IMG/VR virus record: IMGVR_UViG_3300022213_000028
Coordinates: 1 to 20,174 of that record
Strand: one strand, 5' to 3'
DNA length: 20,174 nt
Source: a virus
Position numbers and translations under genes: made by a program. The notes beneath the pieces were generated by a model. The model saw only the letters and a list, made by a program, of their open reading frames with translations. It ran no database searches and was not told the origin of the DNA. This document shows positions 1-6,632 of this stretch, piece by piece. Each line of letters opens with the position of its first letter. Position 1 is the stretch's first letter.

Positions 1-25
1 GCTTGTTCTGGCAAAGAGTTCCGGT

Positions 26-514
26 ATGAACCTCGTAACAGAATCCTTTAAGTCCATCCCTTTTGCGCCTCGTGAACTAAAGGCATCGCCTGAGGTTCTG
101 GATAAGATTTACGAGGCTGCCAAACTTGGGTTAAAGGGTGACGCCTTAGCCTTTGCGGCTGGTTTGCTGCCCGTTGAGTACCGTAGGCTTTGCCAGTTAG
201 ATAACGCGGCTGCGATAGCCGAGGGGAAAGGTCGTGCGGACTCTGAAGTTGAGGCGGCGGCTCAATTGCGCTCTGCCGCGCTTGAGGGAGATAGCAAGGC
301 AGCCCTCGCCCTGCTTACCCACCTTCACGGATGGGTCGCAAAGCAGCAAGTCCAAGTGGACATTAAATCCCAGATTAGTATTGTCGCCGCGCTGCAAGAG
401 GCAGAATCTCGCGTCTTGGCGGGCCGCGTATTTGACGCTACACCGGATCAATTAGCGCATGAGGCTGCTGAGCCGCTAATCCTGAAGGACGAACGTGCAA
501 CAGCCGATCTATAG
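26..514 (+). CDS. Putative terminase small subunit
   Basis: A 162-aa, helix-rich protein just upstream of the large terminase and overlapping it by 20 bases, the usual place for the DNA-recognition subunit of the packaging motor. Residues about 22-60 look like a helix-turn-helix (a helix around VLDKIYEAAKLG, then an AFAAGLLPVEYRRLC-like turn and helix). Residues 64-105 carry the pattern seen in many small terminases, a helix followed by EGDSKAALALLTHLHGW. Known for the family: it binds the packaging site and loads the ATPase subunit. The ATG at 26 has a modest Shine-Dalgarno match (aaagag, 13-18). The frame is also open up to the left edge of the window, so an earlier start cannot be excluded. 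The function call rests mainly on position and these weak patterns. Confidence 0.72.
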   Translation: MNLVTESFKSIPFAPRELKASPEVLDKIYEAAKLGLKGDALAFAAGLLPVEYRRLCQLDNAAAIAEGKGRADSEVEAAAQLRSAALEGDSKAALALLTHLHGWVAKQQVQVDIKSQISIVAALQEAESRVLAGRVFDATPDQLAHEAAEPLILKDERATADL

Positions 515-2024
515 TCCCGAAGAAGAAGAGTTGCTGATGAGCAAACTCTGGTCGCCCGTAATTAGGGACGACCCAGAGGCTTTCGTGCTACTCGCTTTCC
601 CTTGGGGCCAGAAAGGTACGCCGCTCGAACATTTCAAGGGTCCGCGTAAGTGGCAGCGGGAAATCCTGCGCGACATCGCCGGACATGTTGCGAAGAATAA
701 GACTGCAACCTCCTACGAAGTCCTGCGTATGGCAACGGCTTCGGGTCGCGGTATCGGTAAGTCGGCACTCGTGTCGTGGTTGATTTTGTGGATGTTAAGT
801 ACCCGGATTGGTTCGACGACCATTGTGTCGGCTAACTCGGAAGCCCAGTTACGCTCGATCACATGGGCAGAAATTACTAAGTGGGCAGCGCTCCTGATCA
901 ATTCGCATTGGTTTGAGATTAGCGCCACCCGCGTGATGCCCGCTAAATGGATTGCGGAGTTGGTAGAACGCGACCTCAAGAAAGGTACCCGCTACTGGTC
1001 CGTTGAAGGTCGCCTGTGGTCTGAAGAGAACCCCGACTCGTATGCGGGCGTGCACAACTTTGACGGCGTTATGGTCATCTTTGACGAAGCGTCCGGTATC
1101 CCTGACCCTATCTGGTCGGTGACGGCAGGCTTCTTTACAGAGAACACCCCGCACCGTTTCTGGATGTCGTTTAGTAACCCCCGTCGTAACGAGGGCTACT
1201 TCTTCGAGGCGTTCCACTCTAAGCGTGCGTTCTGGAACACCCGCAACATTGACGCTCGCACCGTTGAAGAAACCGATAAGTCGGTGTATCAGCAGATCAT
1301 CGACGAATACGGCATCGACTCACCGCAAGCGAAGGTGGAAGTCTATGGCGAGTTTCCTTCTGAGGGTGATGATCAGTTTATTCCTCCTAGTCTGGTGGAT
1401 CAGGCTATTGGTCGCTCTGTTTATAAAGACGAAACCGCACCGATAGTCATTGGCGTTGACCCCGCCCGATCTGGCGCTGACTCCACGGTCATTGCCGTGC
1501 GTAAGGGGCGCGACATCGTTGCCATCAAGCGCTTCAAAGGCGAAGACACGATGGAAGTAGTGGGTCGCGTCATTGATGCGATTGACGAGTACCAGCCTGC
1601 GCTTGTCGTCCTCGACGAAGGTGGCTTGGGCTACGGCATCCTTGATCGTTTGAAAGAGCAGCGTTATAAGGTAGTACGTGGCGTTAACTTCGGATGGAAG
1701 TCCAAGACCCCGGCTATGTGGCAGAACAAGCGTGCAGAGTTGTGGGGCGAAATGAAAGCGTGGTTGAAAGACGCTGCGCTGCCCAATGATAGGCAGTTAA
1801 AGGCTGACCTGACAGGGCCAAAACAGAAAATTAATTCCTCTGGCGCTATCTTGCTGGAGTCGAAGAAAGACATGAAAGCGCGTGGCCTTGCCTCGCCTGA
1901 CGCTGCTGACGCCATCGCCGTCACGTTCGCATACCCGGTCGCGCACCGCGAATACCGCGAGCGACCCCGCACGATTACCACGAGCCGCGAGAGCGGCATG
2001 ATCAACACTTGGATGGGCGCGTAA
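495..2024 (+). CDS. terL: Terminase large subunit (packaging ATPase and nuclease)
   Basis: A 509-aa motor protein that translocates DNA into the procapsid and cuts the concatemer. The ATPase domain has a Walker A-like loop ASGRGIGKS (residues 82-90), a Walker B VMVIFDEAS (192-200, with D197 and E198 for Mg and catalysis) and a coupling-type SFSNP segment (225-229). The C-terminal RNase H-like nuclease shows three acidic sites: GVDPARSGAD (D322), VVLDEGG (D374) and SPDAADA (D469/D472). The start is a GTG at 495 with AAGGA at 485-489. An ATG at 537 preceded by a purine-rich GAAGAAGAAGAG is an alternative start giving a protein 14 residues shorter. The length and motif order are those of a complete, active terminase. 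Confidence 0.97.
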   Translation: MQQPIYSPEEEELLMSKLWSPVIRDDPEAFVLLAFPWGQKGTPLEHFKGPRKWQREILRDIAGHVAKNKTATSYEVLRMATASGRGIGKSALVSWLILWMLSTRIGSTTIVSANSEAQLRSITWAEITKWAALLINSHWFEISATRVMPAKWIAELVERDLKKGTRYWSVEGRLWSEENPDSYAGVHNFDGVMVIFDEASGIPDPIWSVTAGFFTENTPHRFWMSFSNPRRNEGYFFEAFHSKRAFWNTRNIDARTVEETDKSVYQQIIDEYGIDSPQAKVEVYGEFPSEGDDQFIPPSLVDQAIGRSVYKDETAPIVIGVDPARSGADSTVIAVRKGRDIVAIKRFKGEDTMEVVGRVIDAIDEYQPALVVLDEGGLGYGILDRLKEQRYKVVRGVNFGWKSKTPAMWQNKRAELWGEMKAWLKDAALPNDRQLKADLTGPKQKINSSGAILLESKKDMKARGLASPDAADAIAVTFAYPVAHREYRERPRTITTSRESGMINTWMGA

Positions 2025-2051
2025 GCGTTTGATACGAAGGATGGGTGCCTA

Positions 2052-2312
2052 ATGGCTAAGAAGTCCGTCAGCCTCTCAGTTGGTAGAGGAGAAAAGCAGT
2101 CCGTGTCAAGAGGGGCTGGATTGACCGCGAAAGGCCGTGCAAAATATAATCGTGCAACAGGGTCTAACTTGAAGGCTCCGGCGCCCAGTCCGAAGACAAA
2201 AGCGGACGCAGGACGTAAAAAGTCGTTTTGCGCTCGCATGAAAGGGGTCGTTCGCAACGCCAAGGGGCCAGCCGAACGCGCTAAAGCATCCTTAAAACGA
2301 TGGAAATGCTGA
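2052..2312 (+). CDS. Small basic conserved phage protein, 86 aa (DUF6321-like)
   Basis: Lys/Arg/Gly-rich protein with no predicted membrane segment. The middle GLTAKGRAKYNRATGSNLK (residues 24-42) and the C-terminal KKSFCARMKGVV...RAKASLKRWKC resemble a small family of marine and freshwater phage proteins that I recall as DUF6321; this is from memory and unverified. Two cysteines (one in SFCARM, one terminal) are the only reactive side chains of note. Function is unknown; the strong positive charge and place beside the terminase suggest nucleic-acid binding, which is inference. AAGGA at 2037-2041 lies about 10 bases before the ATG. The coding sequence contains a near-consensus promoter (2121-2150). 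Confidence 0.85.
   Translation: MAKKSVSLSVGRGEKQSVSRGAGLTAKGRAKYNRATGSNLKAPAPSPKTKADAGRKKSFCARMKGVVRNAKGPAERAKASLKRWKC
2121..2150 (+). promoter_or_regulatory. Candidate sigma70-type promoter inside the 86-aa gene
   Basis: TTGACC (2121-2126) is followed after 18 bases by a perfect TATAAT (2145-2150). This would start transcription near 2157, about 155 bases before the next small gene. The same bases encode the conserved residues LTAKGRAKYN, so part of the match could be forced by protein coding. Confidence 0.4.
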
Positions 2313-2313
2313 A

Positions 2314-2487
2314 ATGGCTGCAAAAAAGGGACTATATGCGAACATTCATGCTAAACGCGCTCGAATCGCTGCGGGATCGGGCGAAAAGATGCGTAAACCG
2401 GGTTCTAAAGGCGCTCCAACGGCTGCCTCTTTCAGAAAATCCGCCCTTACCGCCCGAAAACCCGCCAAATCCTCCAAAAAAGGTTAA
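2314..2487 (+). CDS. Tiny basic conserved phage protein, 57 aa
   Basis: A 57-codon frame opening one base after the previous stop: starts MAAKKGLYANIHAKRARIAA, has the core GSGEKMRKPGSKGAPTAA (residues 21-38) and ends in Lys/Ser-rich sequence before TAA. The GLYANIHAKR...GSGEKMRKPGSKGAPT pattern recurs, as I remember, in many uncultivated phages next to terminase genes, and is often annotated only as hypothetical. GGA at 2302-2304 may act as ribosome site, with translational coupling to the upstream gene. A longer overlapping frame (2300-2551) shows no family-like sequence and I judge it a shadow. No function is known; the extreme basic charge suggests nucleic-acid or coat binding. Confidence 0.87.
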   Translation: MAAKKGLYANIHAKRARIAAGSGEKMRKPGSKGAPTAASFRKSALTARKPAKSSKKG

Positions 2488-2492
2488 GAAAC

Positions 2493-2681
2493 ATGTACGG
2501 AAAGAAAAACCCCGGTCCAATCGGCGTGTCCCCCGGCGCAACAGTCGGTGACATGATCCAAAACAGCCGGATGCAGAAGCCCCGTATGCCTGCTCCGCGT
2601 ATGCCTAAGCGCGTTAACGAGGACATGATCCGCACTGCGGTTGATTTCCGACCGTCCCCGATGAAACGGGGTATGCGTTAA
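2493..2681 (+). CDS. Small basic Pro/Met-rich protein, 62 aa
   Basis: Starts [15 protein letters not shown] and carries repeated [15 protein letters not shown] (residues 26-40) before [12 protein letters not shown] at the C-terminus. The composition (Arg, Lys, Met, Pro) implies an extended, disordered, positively charged protein. It sits five bases after the 57-aa gene with AAAAGG at 2478-2483, and its TAA overlaps the ATG of the next gene (taATG). I do not recognise a family. Its frame, spacing and composition match its basic neighbours, which supports it being real. Confidence 0.75.
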   Translation: MYGKKNPGPIGVSPGATVGDMIQNSRMQKPRMPAPRMPKRVNEDMIRTAVDFRPSPMKRGMR

Positions 2682-2818
2682 TGCCTCTCGTAAAGTCCGC
2701 CTCTAAGGGGGCTTTTCGTAAGAACATCCGCGCCGAAGTAAAGGCTGGCAAGCCGGTGAAGCAAGCCGTTGCCATCGCGTATTCGGTTAAGCGTAAAGCC
2801 GGTAAGAAGGGCAAGTAA
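2681..2818 (+). CDS. Tiny basic conserved phage protein, 45 aa
   Basis: Begins at the ATG overlapping the previous stop (TAATG) and ends with a TAA that overlaps the portal ATG in the same way, so translation is probably coupled on both sides. The sequence opens [20 protein letters not shown], has the helical segment [19 protein letters not shown], and ends in GKKGK. The K-QAVAIAYS core is shared with small phage proteins of unknown role; a link to DUF6496 is possible but unverified. A small stem (CCCCG 2656-2660 with CGGGG 2667-2671) lies just before the start and could affect initiation. Easily missed because of its size. Confidence 0.85.
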   Translation: MPLVKSASKGAFRKNIRAEVKAGKPVKQAVAIAYSVKRKAGKKGK

Positions 2819-4977
2819 TGGCTAAAGACCCGACAGGGATAAAGGGCGCGGCTCAGGTGGCTAATACGCCCCAGAGTCGCCGTGGGCGCAATACGGCGGA
2901 TATTCTCGCCCAAGCGCGTCACCGGATGCAGGTGTCCCTGACGGCGTACAGCGAGTCGCGTGACAGCGAACTTGATGACCTGCGCTTTATGGCGGGTAGC
3001 CCGGACAACCGCTGGCAGTGGCCGCAGGAAGTCCTAGCCACCCGTGGCGCAGTGCAGGGTCAGACGATTAACGCTCGTCCCTGCCTTACCATTAACAAAC
3101 TGCCCCAGCACGTCCGGCAGGTTACTAACGACCAGCGCCAGAACCGTCCTGCGGGCAAGGTCATCCCGGTCGATGACAAGGCGGATATCGAAGTCGCCGA
3201 GGTGTTTGACGGTATCGTCCGGCATATCGAGTACATCTCGGATGCTGACGTTGCCTACGACACGGCTTGTGAGAATCAGGTCACGTATGGCGAAGGCTAT
3301 ATCCGCATCCTGACCGAGTATTGCGACCCGGATTCGTTTGACCAAGACATCCGAATCGCTCGCGTTCGTAACTCGTTCTCGGTATATATGGACCCGCACA
3401 TCCAAGACCCGTGCGGAGCCGATGCAGAATGGTGTTTCATAACCGAGGACATGCCCCGTGAGGAGTTTGAGCGTCATTTTCCTGACGCCGAACCCATCTC
3501 GTCGATCCAGAGCCGTGGTATTGGTGACGAGAATCTGGCGCAGTGGATTACCGACGATTCAGTACGGATTGCGGAATACTTCTACGCTTACTATGAAAAA
3601 GCGAAGTTAAACCTGTATCCGGGCGGCATGACCGCCTACGCTGACTCGCCAGAAGCCGCGCAGATGGAGGCTATGGGCCTTGCCCCTGTTCGCACCCGTG
3701 ACGTAGACATCCGCAAGATTAAGTGGATGAAGACGAACGGCTACGAGGTGCTAGAAGAGCAGGAGTGGCCGGGCAAGTCGATCCCGGTTGTCCGCGTGGT
3801 CGGCAACGAATACGAAGTGGAAGGTCGCATCTACATTAGCGGCCTCGTGCGTAACGCTAAAGACGCGCAGCGCATGTACAACTACTGGGTATCCCAAGAG
3901 GCGGAAATGCTCGCCTTGGCCCCCAAAGCGCCGTTTATCGGCTACGGTGGGCAGTTCGAGGGATACGAGCATCAGTGGAAGACGGCCAATACCCAGAACT
4001 GGCCGTATTTGGAGGTCAATCCTGACGTTACGGACGGCGCTGGCAACATGCTGCCGCTGCCCCAGCGTGCCGCCCCACCCCTTGCACAAACGGGGCTTAT
4101 TCAGGCTAAGATGGGCGCGTCGGACGACATTAAGTCTACGACGGGCTACTATGACTCTAGCCTTGGCGCCACGTCGAACGAGCGCTCGGGTCGGGCCATA
4201 TTGGCGCGTGAACGTCAGGGCGATACGGGGTCATATCATTACGTCGATAACCTTGCCCGCGCTATCCGCTACGTTACGCGTCAACTCGTTGACTTGATTC
4301 CGAAGATTTACGATACCCAGCGTATCGCTCGCATCATCGGCATCGACGGGGAAACCTCGACGGTGCGTATTGACCCGATGCAGCAAGAGCCTGTCCGCAA
4401 GTTGGTGGATCAGGCTGGCGTGGTCATCGAAAAAATCTACAACCCGTCCGTTGGTAAGTACGACGTAGCCGTCACGACTGGCCCGTCCTACATGACCAAG
4501 CGCCAAGAGGCGATGGACGCGATGTCGCAAATCCTGCAAGCCAACCCGAACCTGTGGGGCGTGGCAGGCGACCTGTTCGTCAAGAACATGGATTGGCCGG
4601 GAGCGCAGGAAATCGCCAAGCGTCTGGCTAAGACGATTGATCCGAAGTTGCTCTCCGATCCTGACGAAGACCCAGCGTTGCAGGCTGCTAACCAGCAGAT
4701 TGAGGCTATGGGCGCTGAGATGGATCAGATGTTCCAGATGCTCCAGAACGTCTCGCAGTCCATGGAAGCCACGGAACTGCGGATTAAGGAACAGGAAGCG
4801 CAGATTAAGGCGTATGACGCTGAAACCAAGCGTATCAGCGCGGTTCAGGCGGGTATGTCGGAAGAGCAAATCCAAGACATCGTGATGGGCACAATTTCGG
4901 GTATGATGTCAACAGGTGATTTAATGCCCCCGGAGGTTCCGCGTGAACCGCCGATGATGGGCGAGGGTATGGCATGA
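2818..4977 (+). CDS. Portal protein, P22 type
   Basis: A 719-aa protein, close to the 725 aa of P22 gp1. Family-like segments include the N-terminal region with RPCLTINKLPQHVRQV, the DQRQNRPAGKVIPVDDKAD stretch, the NQVTYGEGYIRI core, and the crown-proximal DDIKSTTGYYDSSLG plus NERSGRAILARERQGD. In the family twelve copies form the ring through which DNA enters and leaves, and the tail is built on it. Residues about 623-680 are a long Gln/Glu/Met-rich coiled coil (AANQQIEAMGAEMDQMF onward), matching the helical barrel at the end of P22-like portals. The last residues are Pro/Met-rich. The start overlaps the previous stop; the TGA overlaps the next ATG (ATGA). Confidence 0.95.
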   Translation: MAKDPTGIKGAAQVANTPQSRRGRNTADILAQARHRMQVSLTAYSESRDSELDDLRFMAGSPDNRWQWPQEVLATRGAVQGQTINARPCLTINKLPQHVRQVTNDQRQNRPAGKVIPVDDKADIEVAEVFDGIVRHIEYISDADVAYDTACENQVTYGEGYIRILTEYCDPDSFDQDIRIARVRNSFSVYMDPHIQDPCGADAEWCFITEDMPREEFERHFPDAEPISSIQSRGIGDENLAQWITDDSVRIAEYFYAYYEKAKLNLYPGGMTAYADSPEAAQMEAMGLAPVRTRDVDIRKIKWMKTNGYEVLEEQEWPGKSIPVVRVVGNEYEVEGRIYISGLVRNAKDAQRMYNYWVSQEAEMLALAPKAPFIGYGGQFEGYEHQWKTANTQNWPYLEVNPDVTDGAGNMLPLPQRAAPPLAQTGLIQAKMGASDDIKSTTGYYDSSLGATSNERSGRAILARERQGDTGSYHYVDNLARAIRYVTRQLVDLIPKIYDTQRIARIIGIDGETSTVRIDPMQQEPVRKLVDQAGVVIEKIYNPSVGKYDVAVTTGPSYMTKRQEAMDAMSQILQANPNLWGVAGDLFVKNMDWPGAQEIAKRLAKTIDPKLLSDPDEDPALQAANQQIEAMGAEMDQMFQMLQNVSQSMEATELRIKEQEAQIKAYDAETKRISAVQAGMSEEQIQDIVMGTISGMMSTGDLMPPEVPREPPMMGEGMA

Positions 4978-5336
4978 AACCGGCTGACTTCGTAGGTTTG
5001 TTGTTCCTAGCGCGGGATGTGACCCATTCCGTGCATCTGAACACCCGCTCGTATGCTAAGCACAAGGCGCTCGGTAAGTTCTATGAGAGCGTTGTGGGGC
5101 TGGCAGACGACTTTGCGGAGGCTTATCAAGGTCGTCACGGCCTGATTGGCCCTATCTCGCTTCAGTCGGCTAAAAAGACGAGCAACGTCGTTGAGTTCTT
5201 GCAGGACCAGTTGGCCGAGATTGAGGCTAACCGTTACAAGTTCTGCGACAAGGAAGAGACGGCGATTCAGAACATTATTGACGAGATCGTCTCGCTGTAC
5301 CTGTCCACTTTGTACAAACTCCGCTTCTTGGCTTGA
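4974..5336 (+). CDS. Dps/ferritin-like small helical phage protein (DUF5856-like)
   Basis: A 120-aa all-helical protein that resembles a phage family I recall as DUF5856 (from memory). Residues His18, His30, Asp45 and Glu49 have spacings of 12, 15 and 4, identical to the ferroxidase ligands of E. coli Dps (His51, His63, Asp78, Glu82). The surrounding text HSVHLNTRSYAKH and LADDFAEAYQG also resembles the Dps helix A/B signature. Known for Dps: iron oxidation and DNA protection. Inference: this may be a reduced Dps-like metal protein, packaged or made late in infection. It is shorter than typical Dps (about 165 aa) and lacks an obvious DNA-binding tail. It is translated after the portal through an ATGA overlap, with GAGGG upstream. 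Confidence 0.75.
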   Translation: MKPADFVGLLFLARDVTHSVHLNTRSYAKHKALGKFYESVVGLADDFAEAYQGRHGLIGPISLQSAKKTSNVVEFLQDQLAEIEANRYKFCDKEETAIQNIIDEIVSLYLSTLYKLRFLA

Positions 5337-5345
5337 GGTAACGAC

Positions 5346-5648
5346 ATGGAACTTCTTAACCCCCTTGCTGACAGTCTGTTCCCAGCCAGAACTGCGGCCT
5401 ACACGGGCACTGCTGGTTCAACCGCTACTTGGGACCCGGGTCCGCAGGGTGTTGTAGTGTGGTGTACGTCGGATGCGTACGTGGCAGTTGGCGTTGGCGT
5501 TACCGCTACGACCAGCAGCACGCCGGTTCCGGCTAACACCCCGATTCCGTTCTTGGTTCCCGCTGGTACGGGCGCTCCGTGGCGTGTAAGCGCCATTCAG
5601 GTGTCTGCCAGCGGCACGGTCTACGCAAAGCCGATTAACCAGAACTAA
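5346..5648 (+). CDS. Small beta-rich structural protein, 100 aa, function unknown
   Basis: Rich in Thr, Val, Ala, Pro and Gly with no Lys until near the end; beta-sandwich-like composition. Segments such as VVVWCTSDAYVAVGVGVTAT and PANTPIPFLVPAGTGAPWRV followed by SAIQVSASGTVYAKPI look like small decoration or head-associated proteins of uncultivated phages. I assign no function. The ribosome site GAGGT overlaps the stop codon of the upstream gene (TGAGGTAA, from 5334). It is the first gene of the fibre island and may also be a fibre-linked adaptor. Confidence 0.8.
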   Translation: MELLNPLADSLFPARTAAYTGTAGSTATWDPGPQGVVVWCTSDAYVAVGVGVTATTSSTPVPANTPIPFLVPAGTGAPWRVSAIQVSASGTVYAKPINQN

Positions 5649-5652
5649 GCCG

Positions 5653-6609
5653 ATGGCCCGTTACTTTGGCGTTCCGTTGCGAAATGGCCTGCCTATTGGG
5701 CTAGGCTCGTCTATTGCGATACGCGGAGCGGGCACATTGCCGTATTTAGGCCCAGCCACCGTTGAATATCTTGTTGTTGCTGGTGGTGGTGGCGGTGGCG
5801 CTGGCAGCGGTGCATTAGCAGGCGTCAAAGGCGGTGGAGGCGCTGGCGGTTTTAGAACCGCCACAGGATTAGCCGTTATTGGCGGATCAACTTATACCGT
5901 TACAGTTGGCGGAGGCGGTTCAACGGCATCGCCCGGTTCCAGTTCCGTTTTTTCAACTATCACTTCTGCTGGTGGCGGCAACGGCTCTAGTCGATGGGCG
6001 TTTGGACCCGGCGGGTCGGGAGGTTCCGGTGGCGGCGGCGCTGCTAGTGACGCTACTGGAGATGATTTTTCGGGAGGCGGTAGTGGCAACACACCATCAG
6101 TCAGCCCATCACAAGGTAATGGCGGCGGGTCTGCGTCTTATCCGGGTTTTTTAGGGTCATATACTGGCACGGGCGGTGGCGGTGGCGGCGCTAGTGGTGG
6201 TGGCGGTAGCGCCCAATCAGCAGGATTTGGATTTGGCGGCGCCGGAACAGCATCTTCAATTACTGGAACTTCCGTTACTTACGCTGGCGGCGGTGGTGGC
6301 GGTGCAAACACAAACACTGGCTCAAGAATATCTGGCGGTGTTGGCGGAGGCGGTGCTGGCGCCTATCAAACCACTGGCGCTGACGCTGGAACCACAAACA
6401 CAGGCGGTGGCGGTGGTGGCGGAATTTATGTTTACAACGGCAGTGGTTATTGGAATCACAATGGCGGCGCGGGCGGCTCTGGAATAGTCGTTATCCGATA
6501 TCCTGACTCTTTTGCCGCAGCAAAAGGAACCACGGGTTCTCCAACAATTACTGTTTCTGGTGGGTATAGAACGTATGTTTGGACTGGCTCCGGTTCAATT
6601 ACTTTTTAA
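5653..6609 (+). CDS. Glycine-rich tail fibre or adhesin-like protein, one domain
   Basis: A 318-aa protein with three parts. The N-terminal 35 residues (MARYFGVPLRNGLPIGLGSS...) look like a short particle-anchoring segment. Residues 37-283 are one glycine-rich domain, opening with VEYLVVAGGGGGG, passing SVFSTITSAGGG, GNTPSVSPSQG (145-155), TASSITGTSVTYAGGGGGG and TNTGGGGGGG, and closing with GGSGIVVIRY. The C-terminal 30 residues end in GYRTYVWTGSGSITF, a common closing module. Glycine-rich domains of this kind occur in phage adhesins; in T-even-type gp38 adhesins glycine runs pack as polyglycine-II helices displaying receptor-binding loops. Receptor binding is inferred. No clear ribosome site is visible; the start lies 4 bases after the preceding stop. 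Confidence 0.85.
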   Translation: MARYFGVPLRNGLPIGLGSSIAIRGAGTLPYLGPATVEYLVVAGGGGGGAGSGALAGVKGGGGAGGFRTATGLAVIGGSTYTVTVGGGGSTASPGSSSVFSTITSAGGGNGSSRWAFGPGGSGGSGGGGAASDATGDDFSGGGSGNTPSVSPSQGNGGGSASYPGFLGSYTGTGGGGGGASGGGGSAQSAGFGFGGAGTASSITGTSVTYAGGGGGGANTNTGSRISGGVGGGGAGAYQTTGADAGTTNTGGGGGGGIYVYNGSGYWNHNGGAGGSGIVVIRYPDSFAAAKGTTGSPTITVSGGYRTYVWTGSGSITF

Positions 6610-6632
6610 AAATTCCGGTAGTGGAGTAAGAC

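Noticed and set aside
1664-2323. A 219-aa minus-strand frame across the terminase end and the basic gene
   Set aside because: It overlaps two well-supported genes, has no ribosome site and its sequence looks like no protein family.
2300-2551. An 83-aa frame overlapping the 57-aa basic gene
   Set aside because: The other frame (2314-2487) gives a recognisable conserved sequence with tight stop/start spacing, so this longer one is a shadow.
3788-4297. A 169-aa plus-strand frame inside the portal gene
   Set aside because: It is a shifted frame of the portal, Arg/Ser-rich without motifs, and the portal frame is family-like through this stretch.
5760-6480. G-quadruplexes from GGN runs in the glycine-rich genes
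   Set aside because: Runs are mostly GG pairs with GGG codons rare, so only weak two-layer forms are possible; the pattern is explained by glycine coding.
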